From the NCBI GenBank assembly GCA_030549495.1, contig JAUIRK010000156.1:62001-126000 (forward strand): a stretch of 64,000 nt of DNA, in the 5' to 3' direction. Both the position numbers and the translations under genes were made by a program. The notes under the pieces were generated by a model. The model did no database searches. It saw only the letters and a program-made list of their open reading frames with translations, and was not told where the DNA came from. The DNA comes from Nectonema munidae (lineage: Eukaryota > Nematomorpha > Nectonematoida > Nectonematidae). This document shows positions 1 through 13,462 of the stretch, in pieces (position 1 is the stretch's first letter; each line of letters opens with the position of its first letter).

Positions 1-540
1 AGATACAAACAGTAGTCGGCGAGTTGATATCCCAGCGACCCTGTTACCGCTCCTCCATTAAACGAATATCTGGATGGAAGCGTTCTCCTTGTTCCTTACT
101 CACGTCACCCCCGTTCTCTGGAAAGTAGTTAAAGTGAGAGCTGAGGAAGTGCATCTCGATTGACATTCGTGCACCAAGATGCTTTGTAGCTCCTAAGTAG
201 GTCCTCATCCACTCTTTAATACTCAGGATTTCTGTAGTGGCCAAGAAAATTGGAGACAATTAACTTAAAGGCATGTCTGGCTCTCTTCTCATTTACATCC
301 ACGCTGTAATCAAACTTGGTATCTTTGAAAAGCACTCTGATCTGAGGGCCATCAAAAATTCATGCATTCAGCTTTGCCTCACTCACTTTCGAAATTTTTC
401 TTCCAGAAAATTGGCTTTTTGTCCAGTGCCTTTACAAGTTTTTGAACTGACCAAGCTTGATGTGCTGTGGCGGAAGAATGTTCTGCGAATCCAAGTATGG
501 GCTACAAAATTGTGAGAATTTGGAGTAAGTCCACTTGTAG
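1..540 (-). pseudogene. C-terminal fragment of a repeat-associated invertebrate protein family
   Basis: Reading leftward, segments in more than one frame resemble a multi-copy protein family I recognise from arthropod genomes, whose function is not established. Diagnostic pieces are a His/Phe-rich stretch FLSSHFNYFPENGGDVSKEQ followed by GERFHPDI and MEERYRGRW (about 20-210), preceded by DGPQIR and VLFKDTKFDYSV (about 290-370) and an IKLGQFK-like block near 450. The frame changes and in-frame stops show it is broken, and the left end is cut by the window. A second degenerate member lies in a TTC7 intron at 38930-40930. The family assignment rests on remembered motif similarity; the decay is seen directly. 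Confidence 0.55.
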
Positions 541-657
541 CATGTCTGTCACGTTGCATGTATTACTGCTTGTCTGCTCGATTATCTCAAGAACAGAGGA
601 ATGAAATATTTAAGAATGCGATTTTTAATAACTAACTTAGTAAACTAATATATTTAA

Positions 658-802
658 GACTTCGTGAAGTTTCTGCATTCGATATATTAGTGTTGATGTA
701 TTAGTATGACTCACTCTGAAAATTTGTCATGCAAAAGTAACAGTTCCTGGTATGATCGCGGCCTTCTCTCCATACCGCAGGAATGCCAAATGGTAGAGGT
801 TG
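658..802. repeat. Dispersed repeat B, copy 1
   Basis: About 130 bp here match 9830-9963 in the same orientation. Shared blocks are TTCTGCATTCGATATATTAG, TTTGTCATGCA, TATGATC-CGGCCTTC-CTCC and ATACCG-AGGAATG-CAAAT. The copies differ by substitutions and small indels, as expected for an old dispersed element. No terminal repeats or coding capacity are visible. Confidence 0.7.
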
Positions 803-1556
803 GTAGAGGTGAGGGGAAAAGCTTTATCTTGGTCTCAAAATTTCATTCCAAAATATGCAAAATATATCTTTTACTAGGGGAGTAATGGTGCACTGCCGGT
901 CGGTCATTGTTAGACAACCGTACGACAATCGCATAAATAGCAAAACCGTTTGGGTCGTTCTTACACTTCCGATTCACGATTATATGTACAACTCTGTAAG
1001 AAGAAAAATATGTGTGTCTGTGTAAGAGAGAGACGTACACACTCCCACTTTCTTGAAGTCTGAGGAGACGCCAGATGCACGCCATTTACCTCCAGATCAC
1101 AGGGAAATTTAATTGTGAAAAAATATATGTAAAAAAACATGGACATATTCTCTTTTCCTTTGCGTCACGGTGGACATTTAAATGGCCGACGAGCACGTGG
1201 GTGTATTTAAATGCATCTTAGGGGCATTAAAACCTACGGAAATATTTTTTTGTGAGGCCTGCTAATGTCTTAGATAATTTTTAATGAACGAATTAGGGAC
1301 TCCGCTGAGTGTCCATTTAAAATGCAACAGCACAAAATTCTGACACGATCGATCAAAATCGATGACATTTTTGAAATCAACTGCAAAATACACCCTGGAA
1401 AGCTTAATAATACACAAACCCCAAAAACTATTCAGGGCAATGTAATCAGACTCAACATTTTAAGATTTTAGCAACACGTGTCTACACATCCATTTAATCA
1501 GTTTTCCTAGTTTTTTTAGATATTCCAAATAAAATTCCGCATGTCTGTTAAAAACT
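803..1556. other. No recognisable gene
   Basis: The sequence is AT-rich with only short open frames on the minus strand, around 843-1146. None of them has a motif or splice structure I can support. A short GT/GA-rich patch lies near 1010-1035. Confidence 0.4.
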
Positions 1557-1578
1557 ATTTAACTCGATAATGTCTTAC

Positions 1579-1639
1579 GTTGCGAAAACGCAACATAGAT
1601 TTTCTTAATTATTTCGGTCTAACGTTGCGTTTTCGCAAC
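1579..1639. repeat. Two perfect 16-bp palindromes, GTTGCG-N4-CGCAAC
   Basis: GTTGCGAAAACGCAAC at 1579-1594 and GTTGCGTTTTCGCAAC at 1624-1639 are self-complementary apart from the central A4/T4. They lie upstream of the piggyBac transposase. The same core recurs at 1962-1977, centred on TTAA, and at 6035-6050, downstream of the transposase. The spacing suggests subterminal transposase-binding repeats of this element, which is inference. Confidence 0.6.
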
Positions 1640-1855
1640 ATGACAAAAAACTAAAACTGAACCTGACTTAGATACTTTTTTTAAATTTACGCAAAACAGA
1701 AGTACTCTTCAAAGATGGAACCGTGAATTTTAATCATTAATCTTTAAATTATTTAATTGATGTCTAATTGAAAGGGATCTATATCAGAATGAAAATAAAT
1801 TTAGAATTGCAGTTGATTCAACCTGTCCAAAATGTATACTATAAAGCAATAGCGA

Positions 1856-1951
1856 ATGATTCAGTCGGCATGGTTTGACAGAAGAGATGAAATTACAAGT
1901 GTGGATCATGAAGATCATGAAAGGATTGATAAGTTAGAAAAAAATCAGTAA
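1856..1951 (+). other. Possible N-terminal exon of the piggyBac transposase
   Basis: A 31-codon open frame starts with ATG and is rich in Asp, Glu and His (MIQSAWFDRRDEITSVDHED, then residues ending in LEKNQ). It ends in TAA overlapping a possible donor (A|GTAAAA at 1947/1948). The acidic character fits a piggyBac N-terminus, and it lies between the palindromes and the transposase core. Its phase does not match the obvious acceptor before the core at 4424, so the link is weak. Confidence 0.22.
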
Positions 1952-1961
1952 AACATTTGGC

Positions 1962-1977
1962 GTTGCGTTAACGCAAC
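1962..1977. repeat. Third 16-bp palindrome, centred on TTAA
   Basis: GTTGCGTTAACGCAAC is a perfect palindrome with the same arms as those at 1579, 1624 and 6035. Its centre TTAA is also the canonical piggyBac target site. Confidence 0.6.
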
Positions 1978-2518
1978 GCAAAGCATATTCATATAACTTT
2001 TATTCCATATATTATGTGCTTTATATTTTGAAAATAACTATGATGAATGAACGTCATACTATTGTTTTCTTTATCCATCATGTGGAAAATTCAAATTTCT
2101 TCTGTACAGCAGCATTCTATATAATTGTAAATAAAATACAGCATATACGATCATCGAATATTTTACTGACTTGACCTTGGAAATGCTTGCTGAATGTCAT
2201 GCGAAAGTTTCTATACACTCGGTGCAATGTTAACTTCTCCGTATGAAGAAGTGTGCACTAATGATTATTGGAATTTTAGATTATCATGATACTAATAACG
2301 GTATTCAGGCAACCTGTTTGTCAGTTTTTTTCATATAGAACTATAACGGAAAGATCTCAACCAGTGAATTTTAACTCTCGCTTCTGATCAAGAGTTCAAT
2401 AAATGGTAAAGCTTTAAATTTACATACTGATCTTTAGCTCAACAATGAGGGGTAGAGGTAGGTTATTGTGTGAGAGCGGCTTTGACTAAATTTGAGGGGT
2501 TCTGAAATATGCTAAGTT

Positions 2519-4403
<1,885 letters not shown>

Positions 4404-5898
4404 CAAATCAATTATCTGCACAAGCAGAAATAATTCAATCTGAAGACGATGGAGAACTGAGCGATGTAAAAAAGGTATGGAGTACTGGTTCTAATATAAA
4501 GGTCTTTGATGAATTTAGTGCACCTCATACCGTGCAGAATTCGAATACTCCAGTTGAACACTTTTTAATGATGATGAATGATATCGTTGAAAATATTTGT
4601 GCTTTTACAAATAAGTATTCTTTCCAAAAAAATTTACCTCTGAATGCTTCAAAAGAAGAGATTTTCAAGTTTATTGGCATACTTATTTTGTCAGGTTACG
4701 TAGTGCTTCCAAGATATAGATTATATTAGGAACAGGCTATCGACTGCCGCAATAATTTAGTTTCAAATGCCATGCGACGTAAAAGATTTGAAGAAATTAA
4801 GAATAATTTCCATTTTTGTGTAATACACAAATTGATACAAGTTTTCTAAGATAAGACCAATCTTAAATCTTGCCAATGAAATTTTCAGATTTTTTGCGCC
4901 TATTTCTGAGTTTCACTCTGTTGATGAAACTATGATACCCTACTTTGGTAACCATCCCTCTAAACAATATTTACCTGGAAAACCTATAAAGTTTGGGTAT
5001 CGGCAATGGTCTGATTGTATACAACATGGATATTGTTGTCAATTTGATATCTACCAAGGAAAAAAGTTTTCTGTAAATAAATATCAATCCGATTTTGGAT
5101 TGGGAGCTTCTGTTTTGAATTTTGCAGAAAAATCAAAAGAATTCATGCCAAATGTATATTCTTATATTTCAGATAATTTTTTCAGCACTATAAATTTAGT
5201 GGAAAAAATGTCCGAAATAGGAATCAAGTATACTGCAACTATAAGAAAAAATAGAACTAAAGGCTGTCCGTTGAAAACCGCAAAATTGGGTAAGAACAGA
5301 GGGAATTCATTTTCATGGTTTAGAAATAATGTAAATATAGTGCAATGGATAGACAAAAAGTCTATCGTAGCTGTATCCAACTTCGAATCTATTAACCCTC
5401 TCCAAAAAGTCACAAGATATTCCACAGCCGAGAAAAAACAGATAAAAATCAATCAACCAAAAATTTCCCATACCTACAACAAATATATGGGTTTTGTAGA
5501 TATGTTAGATCAAAACATATCTCAGTACCGAATATCTATAAGAGGAAAGAAACGGTACTGGTCTATAATGATCCATATTATTGACATGGCAATTGTCAAT
5601 TGTTGGGCTTTACACAAGTTTCAATCATCAAGTCCATATGATCAGCTGGCTTTCCGAAGATTGATAGTGGAGTATTTATTAAGTCTGGAATACAATCCCG
5701 CAAAGCCTGGTAGATCCTCAGCCATAAAAGCTCCTTCAGATGATATAAGATTCGACAGACAAAATCACATAATTGTTAACGCTGAAAACAACAAAAGAGT
5801 ACGTTGTCGGCAATGCAATTCGCAGACAAATAAAAAGTGCGATAGATGTGGTGTTGGTTTGCACGTGAAGTGTTTCAAAGTGTATCATTCAAGATGAT
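4404..5898 (+). pseudogene. piggyBac-like transposase (DDE_Tnp_1_7), interrupted
   Basis: This is a cut-and-paste transposase of the piggyBac superfamily. An acidic N-terminal segment (EDDGELSDVKKVWSTG) leads into FDEFSAPHTVQN and PVEHFLMMMNDI. The frame then breaks near 4728-4930. It resumes through VDETMIPYFG (first catalytic Asp), DNFFSTINL (second) and FVDMLDQN (third), so all three acidic residues are present. The C-terminus carries the cysteine-rich zinc domain (CRQCNSQTNKKCDRCGVGLH), ending just before 5898. The stretch 4932-5897 is open for 321 codons, so decay is recent. A terminus-like sequence ending AAAAAAGGGTTAA lies at 6207-6219. The N-terminus is lost in, or separated by, the GT satellite. 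Confidence 0.85.
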
Positions 5899-6034
5899 GA
5901 AGCTTATTTTATTTATTACGTTCTTTGCTTTAGCCTTAAACATGTGAATAAAATTTTATTTAAATTTACTTCAATTTTTCTTTTTAAATTTCAAATATAA
6001 AAATGTGTGCTAACTTTTCATTAATCTGTCCAAC

Positions 6035-6050
6035 GTTGCGTTTTCGCAAC
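6035..6050. repeat. Fourth 16-bp palindrome, 3' side of piggyBac
   Basis: GTTGCGTTTTCGCAAC, identical to the copy at 1624-1639, lies 137 bp after the transposase stop. It is one of the set bracketing the element. Confidence 0.6.
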
Positions 6051-6194
6051 GTGTTTTTTTTGAAAGAAAAAAAAAAAATTTCATAAAAATCTCGCAAATT
6101 TGCTTTTTTCCAGTTATTTATTATTTATCTTTTCAATTTGAACTTAATTCGATGAAAAATGAACCTCTGTCAAAAGGGTACTACTTAAATTTAA

Positions 6195-6219
6195 TAAACC
6201 TTTGTCAAAAAAGGGTTAA
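6195..6219. mobile_element. Probable 3' end of the piggyBac element with TTAA
   Basis: The sequence CTTTGTCAAAAAAGGGTTAA ends in the piggyBac target TTAA (6216-6219). Its reverse complement starts TTAACCCTTTTTTGAC, the usual CCCTT-type terminus. A related TGTCAAAAGGGT block lies about 30 bp inside. I did not find the matching 5' end. Confidence 0.5.
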
Positions 6220-6629
6220 GGTAAACATTTTTTTTGAAGAGAGAATAAGGGTAGTTCTCTAGAGTGATGTCTTAACTCTTTACTATATCCTTTCTCATTA
6301 TGGACAAAACAATTTTGCAATGATTTTAGCCAGAAAAGTAGAAGTCAATATGGTAGAAGATTTTATAAATTTTTTTAACCTGCTTTCAGAATTCTTAGCT
6401 AACAATAAAGCAATAAACTTGGCATTTACCACATTGAAATCACCCCTACTAAACATTATATTTTAATTTTATATAATAGTACAACCACTACAGATTTTGT
6501 TATAATATAAGCTGTTGTTGAAAATGGGACATTAATTAAAAAAGACTGGAAGGCTAAAATTTGAATTAAACGCTGTGCTTGATCAGCCAATTACACTTAG
6601 TTGTATACACGCTTAAACTCTTCATTAGA

Positions 6630-9600
6630 ATGCATGCTAAACCTGGAGATTTTATGCTACCGGGTGATAAAGTTGTGCAGCTTGTTCACCCTACAAAGGA
6701 TGAAAAGATACGAATCAAGATTGGCCCAGGTTTAATTTGTCAAAATGATGAAATCATAGCAATTCAACCTGGAAAGTTACTGAAGATGGCACCTTCTACT
6801 TATTGGCTGGATTGTTCCTTGAACAGGCAACTCTGTTTCCCTCATATTTCATATATATTCATCATATTGCAAATATTAATAGGTATATTCCCTGCTCTGG
6901 AGACCAAGTGGTTGGTATAGTTCGTGGAAGAACTTCTGATTCACTTAAAGTTGATATTGGATCAACGGAATTAGCACTACTCCCTCTCCTATCCTTTGAA
7001 AGCGCAACGAAAAGGAATAAACCAGATGTAAGCAATGGTAAGATAAATTAATGCATTCATTTAAATCGTCATAAAAAGTAGTTGAGAAGTGGGTGGCCAT
7101 TAAACCAAAAGATTTTACATACTATGATACAAAATTTAAATACTATTCCTTATACTTAAAATTTTTTGAGTTCTTTCGAAATAATGGCAGAAGTTACACT
7201 CCAAATTTCAGATGATAGGAAACCAGTATATTACTTTTTAGATCAATACCTAAATTTGTAACTGCTTCTCGATTTTTCTTGAAACTTCGTCAATTCAAGT
7301 TAACAATGTTGAAGTATATTTTATTTTATTATATTTTAAGTCAGAGTCGGAGCTGGATTTTATAAGTACTTGGAATTTGGGTAAGATGAGTGGCATTAGA
7401 ATGTAAAGTTTTCATCATGCAACCTTGCTGTCACGCTCCAACCACTGACATTATGTAGCAAGTAATGCTGGTGAAGTCTCCTTTGCACCGGGTTTCCTTT
7501 TTTCTAAAATTTAAAATTAATCTTAAAAGAATTTGTGTCTGGTACTCAACCTTAATCAAGTACAGTAATATGGAAAGTCTACTCACACGCCAAACAAGTC
7601 TTAATGATATAAAACTGAAAATTTTTAAAGTATTGGTAGAGCCAACGGCTTTTTCACCCCCTTGAAATCACATTTGGGGTCGTTGGGCTTTCTAATATTG
7701 TACCCGTTTGCTTCTTTGACAATAAAGCAGAAATAATAATTCAAACTGTTTTAAAAGTTTAAGTTCCTTTTTAGACAGGAGTCGCAATATTTTTAAAGGT
7801 TTTTATCCGGGGCGAAAATGAGTTTTTGTTAAAGCTCTATAACTTTTTCTGATAGACATTTTTTCCTTAAAAGTTATTATAAAAGGCAAATCATTGCAAA
7901 ATGTTAAAAGTTATTTTACTTTTTGTAGATTTTTGTAGCTTGCACCAATCTTTTAAACTATTTTTGAATGATGCTGAGAAAAATGAAGTAATGCAATCTT
8001 AATTTATTGTTTGATTTTTGTTTGCAAAATTTTATCTTTATTTTTTACTCTTTTTTGAGATTCTAACTTACACTTATTCTTATACACTAAAAAGTATGAC
8101 AAAATTTTAATACCAAGTTTCTAATTTAGTTCTGTCTTAGATTTTTGATAGAAATTACCTCAGAAAAGTTATGTAATTTGGATGTGTTTTTTTTATTTAT
8201 TTTTCTCAATAAAACATTTTTTCATTTTTTAGGAAGAAGGAACAACTGAAAATTAATGAATGATTTTTTCATTCAATAAAATTTCCAATTTTTTTATTGT
8301 TAATTGGTATCTTTACCCCTTTTCTACACATAATTTGGAGATGGTGCGCATCTATTTGAAGTGAGAAAGAAGGAGCTATATATAAGTCCTCATTCATTGT
8401 TGACGTTAAGCTGAATAGGGGGAGGGGGGTTGAAGTTTACATTAAGCTTATTAAGAATGAAATAGAATAGACAAGAGAGGAGTAGGAATTCAGAAAATGT
8501 TGTCTTTTTTGGAAGACGCTTGAAAGTCCGCCCTCTCCAATAATTTCAAGGATGTGTGGGCCTGAATCAATCACATTTTTTTCATATAAACATCGCAGGG
8601 TGTCTAGTAGACTCTTTTCTTTCAGACTACATTCACTCATTTAAAATTCTTTAACCTTCAGTTATTTGTTTTCGGTTGTTTTCTCTATCAAACAAATATC
8701 CTTTCATTAATTCCTGTAATGTGCCTGATAGACTACTTCATTTTCAAATGAAAGGCCTATTCGCCCCCCCCCCAATAATTTTGGTTTTTTTAACTAGTGT
8801 ATATGCGATATGCAAATTTAATTAAAATATTTTCGCTGGAAGTATAGTATTTAAATTTCATCAATTTTGTTTAAAAAAAATATAAAAAGTAGTCTTATAA
8901 ATTTAGGTATGCGCTGAATGCACTCTATTTTAAAGGATTGCTTGAATATTTGGACTCCTGTGTTATTTCCAGACCAGTAACTTTAAAAATTGCAAAAAAA
9001 TTCCGCCCCTCAATAATTTTGAGGATGTGCGCCCCTGGTTTTTATGAAATAACAGCTATAAATTTGTTCTTGATGAAAGTTCTCGACAGATACTCTAGAT
9101 TTATATCAAAAGCTATGAAATCATAAAATCTACTCAAATAATTACTTATTTTTACCCAAAATCTGAAAAAGATATTTTCATAAAATATTCATTACTATAT
9201 CATTTTTATAAAAAAATAAATCCAGATTTGCTTACTTTCTTTTAGGAGATACTGTTTATGCCAACATATGCCTTACAAATAAGAATAGCAATACACTGCT
9301 GACATGTGTCACCTCTCGTGGCAAAAGCGATGGCTTAGGTCTTTTACCAAATAGCGGATTCTTAATCCTGCCATCTTCATCATCCTCTTCAGCATCTTCA
9401 ATCTCATTCTCCACTTCAGTCATAGCGAAATTGTTCGAAAAAAAGGGTGACTCTAAAGGAGGCATTTTGGAACACTTGGGAAAAGATTTTGCTTTTGAAA
9501 TTACAATTGGGATGAATGGATTTGTTTGGTTCGCGAGTAAAACCACTTCAAATATGCTAAAAGTATACGACCTTCTAAGATACTTGGACAAACATTCCAT

Positions 9601-9649
9601 TGAAGAGTGTCAAAAATGGTATGCCAGCACTTGGACCATCGTTAAATAA
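6630..9649 (+). CDS. EXOSC3: Exosome complex component RRP40 (EXOSC3), 3 exons
   Basis: This is a non-catalytic S1/KH cap subunit of the RNA exosome, which guides RNA into 3'-5' decay and processing in nucleus and cytoplasm. Exons are 6630-6826, 6883-7037 and 9246-9649 (756 nt, 251 aa; the human protein has 275). The N-terminal domain has MLPGDKVVQL and IGPGLICQNDEI. The S1 region runs from RYIPCSGDQVVGIV through VDIGS to FESATKRNKPDV, all close to human RRP40. The KH region carries the conserved GxNG as GMNG (residues 206-209). A serine-rich tract (about 161-171) may be a lineage-specific loop. Intron 1 is 56 bp and begins GC (AG|GCAACT), a GC-AG intron required to join LN-R-YIP in phase. 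Intron 2 (2208 bp) has GT-AG ends and two repeats. An upstream in-frame ATG at 6579 would add 17 residues; 6630 fits family length better. AATAAA overlaps the stop. Confidence 0.93.
7342..7560. mobile_element. Short deletion derivative of the 10.7-13.5 kb transposon
   Basis: The left part (CGGAGCTGGATTTTATAAGT near 7350) matches 10697-10726. The right part (AGCAAGTAATGCTGGTGAAG, then AGAATTTGTGTCTG) matches 13370-13450. Both occur in the same order and orientation but about 220 bp apart instead of 2.8 kb. This is the layout of a non-autonomous copy that lost its interior. It lies in EXOSC3 intron 2. Confidence 0.6.
7820..9035 (+). repeat. Dispersed repeat A, copy in EXOSC3 intron 2
   Basis: About 1.2 kb that recurs in inverted orientation at 24716-25895. 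Matching blocks include AGCTCTATAACTTTTTCTGA near 7837, TTGAATGATGCTGAG near 7964, GTCTAGTAGACTCTTT near 8601, TAATGTGCCTGATAGACTAC near 8718 and AATTTAGGTATGCGCTGAAT near 8901. The right end, AATAATTTTGAGGATGTGCG followed by CCCCTGG, has the same G/C-tract signature as the partner. Short open frames inside show no recognised domain. The family is unknown. Confidence 0.85.
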
Positions 9650-9829
9650 AATTAGTTGCCATTTTTAATTATTGTTAGTGCAAAATATATATAAAACATA
9701 TTTGAAACTCAAACTGTTTTACTGCCACTAAATCAAAATAACGAAAATCATCTGCAAAAGTGTTCACTTAAAAATAGATATTTGGCTCTGCAATTCTATT
9801 TTTACAAACCAGTAATAGAAATAAGAATT

Positions 9830-9963
9830 TAAGAATGCGTGAACCTTCTGCATTCGATATATTAGTATAATTCAATCTGAACGGTTTGTCATGCAGATCG
9901 TAACAGTCCGTGTTATGATCTCGGCCTTCCCTCCATACCGTAGGAATGACAAATGTTAGGCGT
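9830..9963. repeat. Dispersed repeat B, copy 2
   Basis: Matches 658-802 in the same orientation. It begins about 180 bp after the EXOSC3 stop codon, so it lies in the 3' flank or UTR. No coding potential is supported. Confidence 0.7.
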
Positions 9964-10690
9964 TCAATCTTCTTGTTGCTCAAATGCCGCAGATTTCTGA
10001 GGATTATTTTATGATATCAAGAAAGATTCGTTGCTGATGGATTCGGTTAATTTACATCACATTAGTGAAGTGTAATACATTCTTTCTCTTTTTGGCACTA
10101 TATAAAGGGTCCATTAATAACATTTCAAAATTGATACGAAAGTGATTAATTTTATCATGTTTGTTTTTCATCTAATGTATGCACGCTTGCTTTCTGCTCA
10201 ACGCTCAATAAAATCTGATCAAAGAACAGCTAAAATTAACACTATAAATTCTGTCATTGCAAACAAATTAACATTTCTAGCTTGAAGATTTTCTTTTATT
10301 TTAAAATATCAAATTGTAAGATAAAAGTCATTGTTTTTGTTTTGCACCGGCCATTCATTTAATTGTTTGTAACCAGTGCATCATGTGTAGGCATGCCATA
10401 CCCCCATTTCACATTCTTGTCACGCTGTCCCTACTAAAAATCTTGAAAACTTTAATGAAATTTTGCAAGGAAAATGTCCAGATTTGAAAAACCTTTAATT
10501 AAAAATAAAACTAAATCAATGAATAAATTTTTGTAAAATTTCGCATCAAATAAATTTTACATTCTCAAATTATCACATTTTTATGATTCCAATTAACTTT
10601 AAGAAATTACAACTAAGTAATTAATCATCATTTTTGAGGCCATTGTTTTTCATATGTTTTTGCTAAAAATGTCACCGAAAGTATATATTT
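9964..10690. other. AT-rich spacer downstream of EXOSC3
   Basis: No gene or clear repeat is seen. A TGTCACGCTGTCCC stretch near 10418 resembles one near 7428, so the 10.7-13.5 kb transposon may start somewhat further left than I drew it. Confidence 0.3.
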
Positions 10691-10930
10691 AATAGTGAGA
10701 TTCGGAGCTGAATTTTATAAGTACTTAGAGTCTGATTCTAATATTCTGTGTCTATGACTCTGCATTAGTGTAGTCTTTATTTAAAAATATGAAAAAATTA
10801 AAAATTTTATTCTAGTGTTTCTCACCCCTTAAATCTTTTGTGCTAATCAAAAAAATATATTAGACAAAATTTTGAGAAGTTTGAGCAAGTTTTAGTGGTA
10901 GCTCAAGGAGACAAATTTTTTATATATACA

Positions 10931-11070
10931 ATGGGCCTTGAATAATGTTGGTTAGAATCTGTGTTCTATATCTCAAGGTCTCGTGTTCGAATCCAGTCTC
11001 GAGCCACCTACTCATAGTTCGATACAAGCGGTGCATTTGTGCCTACTCGATGAAAACAACAGGGTAACTT
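10931..11070 (+). mobile_element. tRNA-derived SINE, copy 1
   Basis: A pol III B-box-like GTTCGAATCC lies at about 10985-10994. It is followed by the family-specific body CATAGTT-GATACAAGCGG-GCATTTGTGCCT-CTCGATGAAAA. The same head, B box and body order occurs at 23815-23937 (minus) and 25946-26085 (plus). The upstream part (GTTGGTTAGAATCTGTG) is tRNA-like. It is not a functional tRNA gene, since no cloverleaf with a complete acceptor stem is visible. Confidence 0.75.
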
Positions 11071-11159
11071 TGTCTTTACATATAAAGTGCAATATTCTTT
11101 TATTTATTAACATATTTATTAATTTGTAATTGTTGATTTATTTGAATTGGCATACTTGG

Positions 11160-12860
11160 TTTTATGCCGTTCAACAATTCGCAGAAGATACTAACTATTG
11201 CATTTGTACTTCATCTTTAGTTAGTGAAGAATTATACTCTTCAATAAGAGCTATACTTCTTTCAGCACAATCGTTAACACATTTTAAACCCTCGATTAAT
11301 CCCTAACTTTCACTGTTTTTCCACGTTTTTGGTTCACAATTTAAGAAATCAGTTGAAATATTAAGAACATTAAAAAATGTAAAAGACTTTTTTGATGCAA
11401 AATTTTCAAGAGAATAATTAATTATGTTTTGTAAACAAAACACATCGCTTGTTAGAACTTTGCTCACGCTCACTATTTTTTTCCATAGCTTCTACTATTG
11501 CTTTCTTTTATTGAAACAAATTAATGGAACTATTAAAGCCAAAACAACGAATTCTTCACTCAAATGCCATAAATGATTAGTGCTATTTTTGAAATTTTCG
11601 AATTTATCTTTTCATACTCAAAAAGATTAAGCAAACAATTCAAACCATTGTGCGGAGGAGAAACTACAACAGTTGTTGTAAACCAAGATTTTAAGTAAAG
11701 TTCAACTTGAATTGGTGAGAAAACAAAGATATTTTTAAGCAATATATTGCTTCTGACATCCATCTTGCATCAGGTTTTAAAAAGTACACCACACAATGAG
11801 GAGGAATTTTTCCAGATGAAATAACAATACACTCTAAAAATTCTTTGTAGTCATCTCTTGCGTGACATTTATTCAACTAAGTAATAGCAAAACTTGCAAC
11901 TTCTTCTTTAACATCATTGATTGCAAAGCTAACTGTTTCATTCTGTAATAAAGTTTGATAAGAAGATTGACAAGCATTCCATTGATGTTGAAATCTTTTG
12001 AATAAAGCAGCATTAGTACCAATTGTAGGGCCAAGAGAAGATTTAAAAGCCGCAGTTAATATTATTTCAAAAATGTGATGCCTACATGTAAAATACAAAA
12101 GATTTTTTTAGCTTTTCCATTATCAATTTACACGTTCGAGATTTAATTTCAGTATTTACAGCTGTTGTATAAAAACAAAGCTTTTACATTTTCAAACTTT
12201 GTAATACTTCTACAATAACATTTGCTTGTGAGATGATTTCAGTTCCAGAAAATAGTTTCGAAACTCCTAATACATTTTCTGATTTGTAACCTGAAACTAC
12301 AACTGGAAGACGATCTACTTAAGTTTTTCTTGATAAATCATTCTAAATTTTCCCATCCCAATGCACCATGAGCAACTGACAAAATTATGAGTTTTTTAAA
12401 AAATAACTTCTGTACTGACGTCGAGCTGTATGTAATGAAGATCTAATATTATAATTTTTAACATCAAAACCAAGCTTTTTACTTTTGCACTAATCATCAT
12501 TGTTGCTCTTCTGTCTGAAGTTTTTGGCCTATCTAAAGTAGCTGCTAAATTTAAATCAAACATTTTTGACTGCTTTTATAACTTATATCTGTTAAGGCAT
12601 CTTCTTCATTTTCATTTTTAAATTCTAAAACTTCTCTCACTTTCTGATCTTCCAAATTCACTTTTTTTATAATCAATTCAGCTTGCTTTCTTTTTGCAAT
12701 CTTTTTTCTTTTAAAGTGTCTAATTTATCTAGCGTTCCTATACAACCTTGAAGATCTTTTTTTCTTTGAGCAATTAAAATGTTCTATTCATCAATTTTGA
12801 TTAAATTGAGAACACGCTCGTGAGCGATGTCAAATAAATGACCTAATTGCTGAACAAATC
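11160..12860 (-). pseudogene. Transposase-like protein remnant of an invertebrate repeat family
   Basis: Reading leftward, frame-broken segments follow the order of a family I recognise from arthropod and cnidarian genomes. They are FVQQLGHLFDIAHERVLNLI near 12830, IAQRKKDLQGCIGTLDKL near 12750, FDLNLAATLDRPKTSDRRAT near 12530, CRHHIFEIILTAAFKSSLGP with FKRFQHQW near 12090-11985, and ARWMSEAIYCLKISLFSHQF with YLKSWFTTTVVVS near 11790-11655. Several stops and frame changes make it non-functional. The family behaves like a transposon-borne gene, but its catalytic mechanism is not known to me. Confidence 0.55.
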
Positions 12861-13329
12861 TTTTGCGTGAGAGTGTTTCTTCAAGAATTCTTTTTTAACT
12901 TTTTGTATTTCTCAAAAAAATTTCTTGTTTTCGTGAAAGTGGAATTCTCGATTTATTCCAAAATAATGAAACTTTATGAATGCCAAGTTTAGCACTATCT
13001 CGAATTGTTTTATCAATGTTTTATGATGATAAAAAAATAAGCATAAAACTCGTCTGGTTGATGTTAATTTTGCACCAATTATTTGCATTTTTTAAAATCG
13101 AATTAACCAGTTAAAAGACTTGCTTCTAGTAATCTTAGATTCAGTCGTGCTGCTTTTTAAGGCTGCAATATGAATTTTAACAATACAAAAAAAATCATAA
13201 ACTTACATTTAAATGCCAAAGAAAACTATTCATAATTTACTTTTGAGCGACCTTTAAATAAAGTTTATTCTTACTCATTTTTTACATGTAGCCGTTTTAT
13301 AAAACAGCAAACATAATGGCATGCCGAAA

Positions 13330-13462
13330 ACTTGGTGCCACCGCTTTAAGCACTGACCGTAGTCAGCAAGTAATGCTAGTGAAGTCTCCTGTGCACGGAA
13401 TTTCTTTTTTTCTATTTTTTAAAATTTTATATTAAAAGAATTTGTGTCTGAAACTCAACCGT
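13330..13462. repeat. Right end of the 10.7-13.5 kb element
   Basis: Matches 7424-7560: CACTGACC-TAG-CAGCAAGTAATGCT, AGTGAAGTCTCC and AAAGAATTTGTGTCTG are shared. This supports a common terminus for the full-length and deleted copies. Confidence 0.6.

Larger units (their letters stand above)
10692..13462 (-). mobile_element. Decayed DNA transposon-like element
   Basis: The borders are inferred from the ends shared with the 220-bp derivative at 7342-7560. The interior encodes, on the minus strand, a broken protein of a widespread invertebrate repeat family (see 11160-12860). A SINE is inserted near the left end (10931-11070). No perfect terminal inverted repeat was found by eye, so the transposon class is open. 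Confidence 0.5.

Noticed and set aside
7465-7665. Small plus-strand gene in EXOSC3 intron 2
   Set aside because: It lies across a repeat shared with 13.4 kb and has no splice or domain support.
10980-10999. Functional tRNA gene suggested by the B-box
   Set aside because: No full cloverleaf or anticodon stem, and the segment is one of three copies of a SINE.
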